Below, piece by piece: positions 22,892 through 33,533 of a stretch of 64,000 nucleotides of DNA (the stretch's first letter is position 1; every line of letters begins with the position of its first letter). Below the pieces are notes generated by a model. That model did no database searches. It was given only the letters and a program-made list of their open reading frames with translations, and was not told where the DNA came from. Origin of the DNA: Aureobasidium sp. EXF-3400 (Eukaryota > Ascomycota > Dothideomycetes > Dothideales > Saccotheciaceae); assembly GCA_024195585.1 (NCBI GenBank), contig SWBL01000283.1:1-64000 (forward strand), given 5' to 3'. The position numbers and the translations under genes were made by a program.

Positions 22892-24560
22892 ATGGAGCAA
22901 CTCATTTCAACACCACATCTCCCGCCGGAGATCCTTCTTTCCATTTTTCGAATGCTCGAAGGCCATGATAAAACACTCTTATCTGCAGCTCTAGTATGCC
23001 AGGAATGGTTCGAACCAGCCACTGATATCCTCTGGCGAGACGTACCTCCAATAGCTCTGTCCAAGGTCTCATACAAGCGCCGACAGTCCTATGCGAACAA
23101 GATATCCGAGTTGTACTTTAGAAACGTTGACGAAGCCAAATTCCATGCCCAGTACAAGAATCTCAAGTTTCCAAGGTTGAAGTGTATCGGACTCGATATG
23201 GTGCGTCTACGAAAGAATCAGAAGCTGCATCTGAGCCAGTATATCGGACCTCGGTTGGAATCGTTTTCGTATTGGGGTGGTCATCCGTGCGAAGATGCAC
23301 TCGAACGCTTGGAGACCGAATGTCCTCGACTACATGATCTGCATTTAATGGAACCTCTCGAGCTGGTGGTGGATGCAGAAAAGTTGAAGAAGTTTCTAAC
23401 AAACCGCACATCCCTCAAAAATCTTGAATTCGGTAGAGGCTGGGAGTATTCACTCCCAAAAGAAGTACTCACACATGTCTTGACACTAGAACACCTAGAA
23501 AGATTTGACCTAGTGCCATTCCTGAGGCCCCACAGAGCGAGAGAAGTCTTCTCTACACCAAACGAATTCAAGAACATCCGGATACTCCACATTCGACTTC
23601 ATTCTGAGTCCGTTGGGTTATTGGCTGCTGCTGCTGCTGCCACTTCTGTCGATACACTCTTTCTCGAGTCTCAAGATTCGGAATATGACGTGCTCCAAGC
23701 TCTTGAACCGATGAAGAAGTTGCGCCACCTCGAAATCGAGTACCACAACCTATCGCGAGGGATAGAATTGTCAGAGGAAGGCATCAAATCACTCGGAACC
23801 TTACCAGAACTGGAAGTTCTTCTGATTCGCACTTGGACCAAGGGACGTGCCTATTACCACAACATCAGAGCTCCGTGGTTGGGGGACGAACAGTTTGCTG
23901 AGTTCATGTCGGGCCTGCCAAAACTCCAAAGCCTGGCGTTTCAAGTCGAATGCAACATCACACTCAAGTCGATCACTTCTTTGAGCCAGACACATCCCGA
24001 GATGTATTGTTGTGACTTGTATGGTACCTTCGACCTCGACGACTGGGCAAAATCCGGGTCACCAATCTTTCCACAGTTGAGAAGGCTTGCAATGGACGCA
24101 CCAAACTTGCGAGGACGCACAAGGTAGCACGAGCTATTCGAGCTTCTTGAATATCTACTGACAAATCTACAGAGCCTCAAGTACTTCGCTCTCAGTACAA
24201 GTGGACCGAATCATCGACATTATCCTGCGACAGCTGCCTATGCTAGAACAGCTAGGCTTCCACGACTTCGAACGAAACGTGTTGGCCGACCAAGTGCTCG
24301 AGAAATATGCAATACGCATAGGTGGCCATTTCAATGAACGACAAGCAAGTGCTTTCCGGCCCTGGAGCTGGATGGAAAAGAACCGTAAATCTTTGGTTGT
24401 AAGTCTCGTACTCGTAAATCTAGGTTTCTAGTCAAGTTGTTGCTGACGCTGTGATCTTTATCAGGTATCGAAGACAGGTTCAGATCACGCAAATGACATG
24501 GAGTTGATCCGCCGTACCGGTCTATCGCATATATTCGACATGTACGAATTGAGCCATTGA
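22892..24560 (+). CDS. F-box protein with leucine-rich region
   Basis: Likely the substrate-recognition subunit of an SCF ubiquitin ligase. The F-box is at residues about 9-50 (HLPPEILLSIFRMLEGHD, then VCQEWFEPATDILWRDV). The rest has irregular leucine-rich repeats (LKNLEFGRGWEY, LRHLEIEYHNL, LQSLAFQVEC, LEQLGFHDFE). Exons 22892-24123, 24173-24398 and 24465-24560 give 517 residues ending MYELSH. The first junction splits an Arg codon (AG|A). An Ala5 run is encoded by GCT/GCC repeats near 23630. The target is unknown. A second 3' model, skipping this stop with a further intron, would extend the protein by well over 150 residues; see findings. Confidence 0.82.
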
Positions 24561-25634
24561 ACCTAGGTGGCAGTATCCGCAAATCAAAGGATCTCGATCC
24601 CGAGACTGTGCTTGTACAACAGACCACACACAGACTACTGTTTCCTCGCGCGTGGCAACATCTCCTGAGAACATCGACTATCTCTTACTTTGCAGCTGCT
24701 GCTCATGTGGCATATGCTGTAAATTCAAGCTCAGACGAAGCCGACGAACTGGCGGCGTATAGACGATCCAGAGCAAGCTCTCGGATGCTAGAACCAGAAA
24801 CCGGCAACCGAATATGTCTTGAAGAGGCAGTGACGGAAGCACGGCGGACTGCTGCAGGAAAGAGTTACAGCATCTTTTCTCTCTACTTTTCATCGGCCCT
24901 TCTTGGTTTGTGTGTCTCGCGCACCTACAAGGTTGACACGATTCCAGTGAAGACAGAAGCCAGCAGAAGGTGCTGAAAAGGGAAAACGCAGTGATTCAGA
25001 GGTTGTTACTGAACCAGAGATTGAGTCCCTTTTGACTTTCTCCCCAGACACATCTGTTACAAGACCAGAGTCATGCAAGAACCCGGATATAAAAGACTCT
25101 TTATAGTTTATGAGTTGTATCCAAGACAAGCACACTTGCGACGAAGTGGCTGCTTACCGCCTTGGTCGCTGACTCGTCCGATGACATACCAATCTGAGGG
25201 ATCTCAAATCAATCCAGACACTTCGGCAGCGGGTGCAGAGCAAAGCCTTTCAGCATGACTAGGAGTTTGTGTTATAGATATACCTAGTCAATATGGTCAT
25301 TCGCTTTTGCATTGAACAGGGTGACTCGTAAACAGCTGTCGTTAGATGGTTGCAACAATCCTGCTTTAGCATAACTGCCGCAGTGATACCAAGCAGTCTC
25401 GTTCATGCAACTGCCTAGCAAGGAAACAGCAATCTCAAGTCAAGATTCACGGGCACACGACATCAAGGAACTGAAGGTCAAAAGATGTGGCTGTGCAAAA
25501 ACAAAAAGGGGACAGACGAACAAATGATGTCATCAATGTTGTGGCATTAAACATCACCAACCCTGCTATCATCCACACCCTTGCAAACAAAAATATGATA
25601 TGCTAGCACGATAGCAGATCTTGCCAGTCAGACA
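24561..25634. other. intergenic region with an open frame of uncertain status
   Basis: From 24557 a frame stays open on the plus strand to 24976 without an ATG near its start, and a second open frame with acidic, Ser/Thr-rich coding-like content runs to a stop at about 25105. They could be extra exons of the F-box gene or remnants of a gene. The last ~350 bases before 25635 hold the MCU promoter. I see no repeat. Confidence 0.35.
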
Positions 25635-27147
25635 ATGAAATCATCAATACTTCGAGGCTTGGCTGCGGCTGGACGTAGCAGCAACAGGTGCTGGCCAACC
25701 ACTTCGCGCCTCAACCATCAATGTACTAGGACGTTTATGCAGAGCACGCGATTGCGCTTGCGAGAGCAGAGCAAAGGCGTGACGGCTGAGAACTCGACGT
25801 CGCAGGGACAACCAGCGGCGAATCTGAGTCAGAATGTGGGCAAGGAAGAGAAAGACCATTATCAAAGGGTTGTTGAGCACAGCAAGCAGAGCCAGATGCG
25901 GGCGCCATGGATGCACGAGGGCAGCGATAAGCCTCCTGTTGCGCGTTTGAGGTCGGCTGGTGCAATGGTCAAAGGTGTGATGATCTGGTCTGTGGTTTCA
26001 AGTCTGATACTGACGATGCCGTATAGGCAAACTCTTGACCACGCCTTCTCGTATGCTCAAGCTCATCCTCCCCCTCACCACCAAAGACGTCAACAAAGAT
26101 CGCAAAGATGTCGAACCCTTGGCTCTCCTTGTACATCCTCAACAGCCCCTCAGCTACCTCGAACGCCTGATCCAATCCGAACTCCCCGTCATCAAGAACG
26201 AGAATGGAAATGACAAGATCCCTGCTGTCCACTTCCGCGCACAGGATCTTGGAGAAGAATCAATTGACCCTGATCACCGCGGACCCGATGAAGAATCAGA
26301 AGACTACAATTTCGAACACTCGGAGGACGTCAAGATTGATGGCAAGACGGAACGCACTGGCAAGCTCAACGAGTTGGGCGAGGTCGCAGCACCAAAGCCC
26401 GTGAACCCTGCCAAAGAACCCGACCCAGAACACCCAAACTTTGTACGCTGGTCGCCGAGTACTGAGATTGGCGACTTCATCAGAGATGCTGCAAGAGGAA
26501 AGGAGTTCAGTGTTGATATCGAGGGTGCTCCTGAACCCATCTATGTCGCTGTTCCGTCGTTCGCAGACCGTACTTACTACTTGCGCATGCGTCTGCGCAA
26601 GACAGCCAAACAGATTTCCGCCTTGGCAGACATCAAATCCGAGTGTGACAGACTGGCCCATAAGAGTGCTCAGCGTGTCGCGCAGGGAGGTTTCGCTGTG
26701 TTGGTGGGTTGGTGGGGCAGTGTTTACGTCCTCACTTTCCAGACTGATCTGGGCTGGGATGTCATGGAGCCTGTTACCTATCTTGTTGGTCTGTCGACAC
26801 TGATTGGTGGTTACATGTGGTTCCTCTATCACAACCGTGAAGTCAGCTATCGTTCTGCCATGAACTTTACCGTCAGCAAGAGACAGGACAAGCTGTACCA
26901 GCTCAAAGGCTTCGATGTGTCCAAGTGGGACGGTCTCGTTGAAGAAGGCAATCGTCTGAGAAGAGAGATCAAGATGGTTGCTGAGGAGTACGATGTCGAT
27001 TGGGATGAGGCCAAGGAGGCAGGATCTGAGAAGGTGGCCAAGGCCCTGCGCAACGAGCGTAAGAAGAAGCAAATAGCCAAGGATGACGAAGACGAGGAGG
27101 GAAAGAAGCGCAAGAAGTCCAAAGAAGAAGATGACGATGATGACTGA
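25635..27147 (+). CDS. MCU: mitochondrial calcium uniporter (MCU)
   Basis: The pore subunit of the inner-membrane Ca2+ uniporter. Exons 25635-25974 and 26027-27147 join in phase 1 across a 52-nt intron and give 486 residues. The N-terminus (MKSSILRGLAAAGRSSNR) is a mitochondrial presequence. The matrix domain is followed by a coiled coil (KTAKQISALADIKSECDRL), TM1 (GGFAVLVGWWGSVYVLTF), the selectivity loop WDVMEP with W at about residue 357 and E at 361, and TM2 (VTYLVGLSTLIGGYMWFLY). The loop reads DVME rather than the animal DIME, a conservative change. The tail has a second coiled coil and a Lys/Glu/Asp-rich end finishing in an acidic run. Its stop lies 113 bp from that of convergent Stn1. 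Confidence 0.93.
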
Positions 27148-27260
27148 TCATATCAGCGAGGTTGATTTTCTCATCTGCTTCTTTTGTTTCTCCTCGCTGC
27201 CACGCATAGCAAGGCGTTTCTTTTCAATACATCGTTTAGAATGTGTAATTCAGCCATATC

Positions 27261-28119
27261 TTAGATCAGAGCACCTTGGTTGTACTTCTTTTCAGCAGCC
27301 AGCCGTTTTTGTTCCTTTTCCTCTTCTCGGATCCTTCTTTTCTCTGCTCGATGTTCTTCTCGCTTCTGATGTGCCCTCTGGCTGCGCCTCTCCCTTTGTT
27401 CTTCCTCTTGCTCACGTATGGCTTCTTGCTGGAGCTGTGCGTCCAGAGTGGCTCGATCAACAGCACTTAACATCCACGGCTTAGCGAGCACATCCCTCTT
27501 GAACTGCGCCATAGCTTCCCAAGCCGCAACTTCCTCAGTCGTGTCCCTGATGACATTACATCTCTTCAACTCCAACTGCTTGACACCTCTGAAACTGCCA
27601 ATGGTGCACTTGACCTTCAAGACGGTTGCGATATCCACGACCTGGCCGTCAACCTTGATCTCGGTATCGCCGTGGAACGGAGTGTCGATGTCTAGATTCG
27701 CGACTGCGGTGTTCGAGGTACCGTCAGGATCGAGTTTGGCGGGGTCTTTTTTGCGTTGGATCTTGACGTCTATGCAAGAGCCACTGCTATCGTCGAGTGT
27801 CAAGATGAGGTATTTTGTGTTTGGGATCTCTTGGATGGCGACGACGGGAGCAACGAGGTAGACGAAGCGGATGGGGTGGTTGAGGTGAAAGTAGACGTTT
27901 TGACCTGTAAAGGCGAAGGAGAAGTTGGTCAGCTCCAGCTCTGAAGGTTCAAGACTTTGCAAAGCGAAAAGGCGAATGGTTACCTTCAAAACCAGGCACC
28001 TCACGCAAAGCGTGCACATCGGCAGCTGAGAGCTTCACCCATTTGTCGTAAGTGGGCGAGACATAGAAGTATTTGGCATTGTGAATGGGCGCTGCCTGCC
28101 CCGTTGGATTGTTGTTCAT
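27261..28119 (-). CDS. STN1: CST telomere-capping subunit Stn1
   Basis: An OB-fold protein that, with Ten1 (and Cdc13/CTC1 where present), binds telomeric single-stranded DNA and promotes fill-in synthesis. Exons 28119-27984 and 27904-27261 join at a Gly codon (G|GT) across a 79-nt intron; 259 residues. The OB fold shows FYVSPTYDKWVKLSAADVHAL, VYFHLNHPIRFVYLVAPVVAI, LILTLDDSSGSCIDVKI and VLKVKCTIGSFRGVKQLELK. An alternative upstream ATG is followed at once by a stop. After residue ~190 the protein is a long Glu/Arg/Lys/Gln-rich helix (REQEEEQRERRSQR); I see no room for the C-terminal winged-helix domains found in some Stn1 proteins. Confidence 0.88.
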
Positions 28120-28929
28120 GTCATATCTTGGTCGTCGTCTGTTCCAATTTGATTGTACGAGTACACGATGAAGCGAACTCTGATCTCGACAAGACGCATC
28201 GAGGAAGGCACGAAATCATGTGACTGGGTGAATATCGATTTATCCCATTCGGTACAACCGCCTGCCTTGTACAAATCCTTGTTTCATCCTTTCCTTTGGG
28301 TATATCACTATTTCGAATGTGTGCCTTGAGTCAGACCTACTGCTTTTCGAATCGGTAGGCCCTTCGAGCGCCTATTCACATCAAGTATAACGCTCGGAGT
28401 TCAGCCCATCAATGGTTCGTAGCGGTTGTTTCACGGATCTGTGATCATCCGAATAGTCTGATTCGACATCTGGCTTCCAAGCACAGAACCTGCAGTCTTC
28501 CTAGACCCGTGCGAGCTCGATTCTCAAAACAGTAGTTCCTTGTACCCACGTATTCCTAATCTGGCTTCCGACCCAGCGTTTTAGGAAGTGGAGATGTCAT
28601 GTCACTCACGTAGAACAAGTCAAGTGTGCCGATCTTGCTGTCAAACACGCTGACCCTCCACCTGCCACACTGTTCGAAGGGTGCTCCAAGTAGGTATGCT
28701 GAATCAGATTAAGCAAGAGTTATTCATATCGCTTGTCGTCGAAAAACGGTGAGGATCATCACAGGGACAGAGAGCGCGCGGCCGCTGTGACCATCCACAC
28801 GCTCACGCTCGGCCGAGTTTGAAAGGTAGGTAGATCCCCCACATGGCGTATGTATCCTAGCCAGAACTCCTTAAAGCAACCATGAAGAAATCAAATACCG
28901 GAGCACTCCGAGTAGCCGTGCGGGCGACT
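28120..28929. other. intergenic region upstream of STN1
   Basis: About 0.8 kb containing the STN1 promoter and the 3' flank of the glycine-zipper gene. No open frame or repeat of note. Confidence 0.35.
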
Positions 28930-29680
28930 CTACCACTTCTGCTCGTGGTGGTGGTGGTGGCCATGATGTTGGCCCTGGGGTGGTTGACCACCTCCGTACT
29001 GCTGCTGCTGCTGGTACTGCGACTCCTGGCGGTGTTCTTTGAACTTGTCTTCTGCCTGATTCATCCAAGTCAGCAACAGAATATCGTTGTGTCATGTTGC
29101 GATCAACTCACTTTCGAGCCCAGGAAAGCGCCGGCGAGTGTTCCGATGATGCCATGACCAGCCTTGTGTCCAAGCGCGCCGCCGCCGAGTCCGCCGGCTA
29201 CTGCTCCCATAAGACCACGATCGCCCTCTTGGCCTGTAGCAGGATCGGTGGGGCCATACTGGCTTTGCTGGTGGGCGTAAGGGTTGTTGGGGTCTTGAGG
29301 TGGGGGGTTCTGGTTGTAAGCTCCTTGTTGAGGGAACTGGTGAGATGGATCGCTAGGTGGGTATTGGCCGCTGCGTTATGATCAGCCCGCTATATAATAT
29401 AATTGAGACGAGGGATCACTGACTATCCTTGTTGTTGTGGCGGGGCAGGTCCGCCATACTCAGGACCACCATACTGGCCGTGCTGGAATCCACCGTGGGC
29501 TGGAGCGCCGTATTGTTGGTTGTACTGGTTGTCACCATACTGGTTGCCGCCATAATGGTGTTGCTGGTTGTCGCCGTACTGAGGTGGGGGAGGACCCTGC
29601 TGGTAACCTCCATATCCTTGCTGCGGGGGTTGTTGGTAGCCATATTGGCCCTGGTTCTGATATCCGTAGGGGTCTGACAT
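28930..29680 (-). CDS. glycine-zipper protein with Q/G/P/Y-rich head
   Basis: Three exons (29680-29424, 29370-29112, 29055-28930) give 213 residues; junctions are in phase 2 and phase 0. The first ~130 residues are almost only Gln, Gly, Pro, Tyr and Asn in short repeats (QYGYQQPPQQ, GGYQQGPPPPQYGD), a prion-like low-complexity composition. Residues about 143-172 form a glycine zipper, LMGAVAGGLGGGALG then GHGIIGTLAGAFLGSK, of the type that packs two membrane or membrane-like helices. The tail is Gln-rich and then His-rich (a run of five His). Fungal proteins with this layout are annotated as glycine-zipper 2TM or RNA-binding-like but are poorly characterised. Function unknown. Confidence 0.8.
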
Positions 29681-31343
29681 ATTGTGTGAGGTGTGATATG
29701 ATGTGGTTGGAAGTATAGATGGGTGGTAAGAAAAGTGTCTCGCTGTGAATCAAGCTGAGTGTACAAATATATATTATGAGAAGAGGTCAGATGGGTAGCT
29801 CGGGAAGTGTCGCCCACACCCCCTTGGCACATGACGTGGCAGCAACTCTTGGTGCTTGAATACGATGCTTATACGACCTTTTACAAACCATTACGCTTGT
29901 AGAGTATAACCTGTGCCAGCTTGACCAGTCCGACATAAGCCAGACAACATTCGTCAGAGGTCGGAAAGGCGCAGTCGCCTGGTGGCAGAGCATACCTTAA
30001 AGCTATATCCGTCGGCGAAGCCTTGTGGCGGTGTTTAGCTACACAGCCTCATCCAGTCAGAGTCGACGATGCCTTCGAGCATTGGTATGATCACCTGATG
30101 ACTTTTCGGCAGAGCGACGACCTGTACACGGATAGGAAGGTCTGTCTTGCAGCAATATCCACTAGACAGAACAATGACACCCTACTGAGTGCGCGTTCCA
30201 GAGGAGTCCACATTGCCGCCGTAATTTGCGGTCGGTTGTGGCTGACGTTTCAGGGTTTCCTTGCAACATGAACCACAATGCGCTCTGTCAGAATACCAGA
30301 AATCGTGCATTTCGTCGGCGGCTAAACATTCACACATCTTGAGATTGCTCCATCTTCCTTGCAGTAGAGCAGTGAGATTGGTCTTGGGGATTGTCAGACC
30401 TACCTATCTCATCTACTCGATCGCAAAGGATTCGCGATTATTTTCCCCAAATGATCATTCCACCGAGACACCAAGGATGTATCATTGTTCAATCTTTTCT
30501 TTAGAGCATACTTACGGTTGAACACGGCTGAGTTTCATTAAGTCCACCTTCAAGGTTGATCGTTATGGTGGTGTCGTACAGTACAGACCGACAAAGTCTA
30601 GGCTGAACAATCCTTCTTTGACCTTTGTCGTGCATGGCCAAAGTCGAGTATGCTTAACCAAATCTCTCGTGTCGAGACCAACAAGATCGCCTTGACTACT
30701 GCAGGTCACCCGCGATTCAAAGGCACCGTCGCATCACGTTTCAGCGAAGGAACTGCTCCGTCATGTTGGTTGCCGCACAGGCTTCGAAGCACCGAAAAGC
30801 GTGTTTCACCAGCTTTGACCCGCACAATGTTTTTTTGCTCGACGCCGTCAATGCCAAACACCCTGAGTTTGATCACATCTGGAGCAATCTGTCTCAAAAT
30901 CGATCAGATTCTTATTCATGACAGAAGCACGGTGTTCTGACCAGGTCTTCATGCGGACCTTGCGCACGATTCTGCTCATCGAGGGCTGCTTGCAGGATCA
31001 AAAGCCCCAGATGAACACAGAGGTAAGTTCTTTGGGCCGAAACGAGAGCAGCCTTATTACCCCAGTTGCTATATCAGTATCACGAGGCCTCGCAATCCTT
31101 GTAAGGATTTCCTCCTTCTGTTGTTTTCCTCCACCCCGATCTTCGATCAAGGTACAGTGATATACTATTCTGCTGGGCAGAATCAACACACTCGTTCAGT
31201 TAATACATTCGTCTCTTGCAACAATTTCAAGGCGGCTGGCTGCTATTGCTCCATCACTTCAAGATTATTGACCAAGTGAATCTGTTTTCTGGAAGCTCCT
31301 GTATTCTGGCTAGAGATTGCTCTGTCTGCTTCTCACATCAAAC
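29681..31343. other. long intergenic region
   Basis: About 1.66 kb between divergent genes, one of the two longest gene-free stretches. Frames up to 96 codons (30650-30940) have no domain or convincing splice partner. No tRNA-like fold or repeat was seen. The last ~100 bases are leader-like. Confidence 0.4.
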
Positions 31344-32245
31344 ATGGACCTCTCTGGCTCAACACCTTACTCACCAGCGAGTCAAGACTCGTCACAAGAG
31401 AGCGAACTACCGAAGGGCTCCAGGCTCTTGATTATTATCACCTGTTCAATAGGTATGTCATCTGCATGGCAAAAGAACCGGATCTATTCTAACAATGAAC
31501 AGGTGGAGTGTTATTATTATGCTTCGTCACATACGTGATACGCCAAATGCGAAGAGGTGCTGCGCTCGTTGACGTCCTCAAGCTCCGCCCTCGTAGTCAC
31601 GCATCTCCCTACATGGTCCGTCCAGAGGAGTATCCTATCTACTATGAGCAGAGGTATTCAGTGCGATCATCGCGGTATCCCCTGTCGCTCAAAAGCAAGA
31701 CCAGATCGAGCAAGAATCTTCCAGGTTTACCAGCACCTGTAACTCAAGCAGGGGCTCAAATGAACAACAAGCCCCCGAGTATGCTCATGGAACCACACAT
31801 GGCGTACCTGAAGAGCTCAGATAAAAAATTTCTCAATCGTGCTGGTACCAAGAAGTCCCAAGCATCAAACGTTCCGAGCATTTCGGTGCGTAGTGTTGGA
31901 GACGATCCCACGTCACCAGTGTCGTCAACTCATCAAACGACCCGCTGGAGCTGGACGAACTCTGAGGCTCCATCAACGCCTCGCCTGAACATCGAACGCA
32001 AAAGAACATCGAATGGATCCCTCATTCCAAACTACAAGCCCGTCGGGTTCGGCAACGACTACCAGTTGAGCTCAATCAAAGAGGACAGCCTCTCACCTGT
32101 GCTGCCGAGATCGAATTCTGTGCCTAGAGGAGGAGTACCTGGCAAAGCCCAAGAGTTTTTAGAGACAGGTGGCACTGGCTATTTGCCACCAAGGGTACCA
32201 CCCAAATCCAAGTCAACTCCCTGGAAGTCAGTCTTCCGCGGCTGA
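31344..32245 (+). CDS. small single-pass membrane protein, function unknown
   Basis: Not recognised. Exons 31344-31452 and 31503-32245 join at a Gly codon (G|GT) and give 283 residues. The first exon encodes a short polar N-terminus (MDLSGSTPYSPASQDSS) and the start of a hydrophobic helix, RLLIIITCSIGG, which the second exon completes with VLLLCFVTYVIRQMRR. The single helix at about residues 27-49, with basic residues after it, suggests a short N-terminus outside and a long cytosolic tail. That tail is rich in Ser, Pro, Lys and Arg (SSRYPLSLKSKTRSSKN, PPRVPPKSKSTPW) and looks disordered. The intron splits the membrane helix, which supports the gene being real. Confidence 0.7.
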
Positions 32246-32372
32246 ACACATATCGAATCTTGTTCCTTCAACGACCTCACGCTCCTTTGCCTCATGATAC
32301 CCCAAGCACTCCTTTGACGACTGCACGCTTTGGTTACCAACACTAATACACTCCTTCACTGCGACAAGCCAC

Positions 32373-33212
32373 TTATTTGGGCTTCGGATCCCTCATCATA
32401 CAGTACAGCGTAATGGCAGTTCCCTGATCATCACACACCATTTCTTTTGCCAATTCGAAGCCCATCTTTTGGTATATAGCCATATTTGGCTCTGCTCTCG
32501 AACTCTCGAGATAACACTTTCGTCCCTCGGCATCTGCTCGACGCATCACGATTTCAAAAAGTCCCTTTCCTATACCTAAACCTTGGCACTCTGGAAGCAC
32601 TGTCACAATATTACAGAAGTAGTAACCCTGGTCATCTGTCCAGAGCTGACGCTGCGCGTCACTCTGAGCAGCTTTCCTACAGACTCGATGGTTAGAGCGA
32701 GTTACACATCATCATCACCAATCCGAAAAGACGAACCAGATGTAGTAGCGGCGCACATTCAGGCCGCCTCTACCATAGACAGAATTCATCCAGACTTGGT
32801 TCAACCACAGCGACCAGTCTCCAAACCAGCTCTTCCAAGATTGCGGAGCGGAGAAATTGGTAGGAGGTAGCCAACAGGCGACACCGAGGACACGCGCAGG
32901 GGTAGATGATGAAGGGTCTTTGGCTACGTAGAACAGAGCGTGCTCAAGACCCCATCTACAGCGAATACCGAGCGAGACGCGGTTTCGTGCCGAAGAAAAC
33001 TTTGTGTGTGGCAGTTAATGTTAGAATAGACCCAAAAGTGTCAAAACGATGCGGATCGTGTAATTAGGAATGGAAAATAAAAGAAGAATATATATCCTTA
33101 CACTTTCTGTGAACACCCAAACGAAGTAGGGGTCTTCAGCGAAGGCTTTCTGAATACAGTCAACAGCGCCATCTATGTCGCTCTCGATCATGCGAGTTAT
33201 TTCAACAGGCAT
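32373..33212 (-). CDS. GNAT-family N-acetyltransferase
   Basis: Uses acetyl-CoA to acetylate an unknown small molecule or protein. Exons 33212-33102, 32999-32737 and 32676-32373 give 225 residues; the second junction falls within a Trp codon (TG|G). The start MPVEITRMIESDIDG is the usual first strand and helix of the fold. The acetyl-CoA-binding motif A is VLPECQGLGIGKGLFEIVM, with QGLGIG as the Q/RxxGxG/A element. CYLESSRAEPNMAIYQKMGFE follows as motif B. Such fungal proteins resemble McbC/Ard-like or puromycin-type acetyltransferases, but specificity cannot be read. It is convergent with the neighbouring membrane-protein gene (127 bp apart). Confidence 0.85.
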
Positions 33213-33533
33213 CTTTACGGTATTTTGATTTGGAAAGGAAGATGGAAGAGCTTGAATGTTCGCATGCCCGAGATATACGACGATAAGATAGGCAAAGAGA
33301 GGGCTTGGCCAAGAAGAGAAAGTGCACGCGGGTTCGCCGATCAACTCTAATGCGGGCATACAATAATTTTTTTCTGACTGCAATAAACAAAAAGACAGAA
33401 GACCAAACTTTCGCATAGGCCGACCCGAGAGTGAAGAGGTGGAAGAAGACGAGCGCGAGTACAGAAACTAGACGTGGCTCCCTCCCCCCGAATCGTAGCG
33501 TACCTGGCGCGGCGCGGTAAACTGCCAACAACC
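33213..33533. promoter_or_regulatory. divergent promoter, GNAT / pseudouridine synthase
   Basis: A 321-bp region between two divergent ATGs. The plus-strand frame is open upstream to a GTG at 33474, but no ATG lies there. No named motif was found. Confidence 0.4.

Noticed and set aside
26296..27072. 258-codon minus-strand frame opposite MCU
   Set aside because: The plus-strand frame is clearly MCU; the reverse frame has no domain and arises from the coding pattern.
29000..29060. CTG/CAG repeat run as a microsatellite
   Set aside because: It encodes the Gln run of the glycine-zipper protein in frame; listed with that gene instead.
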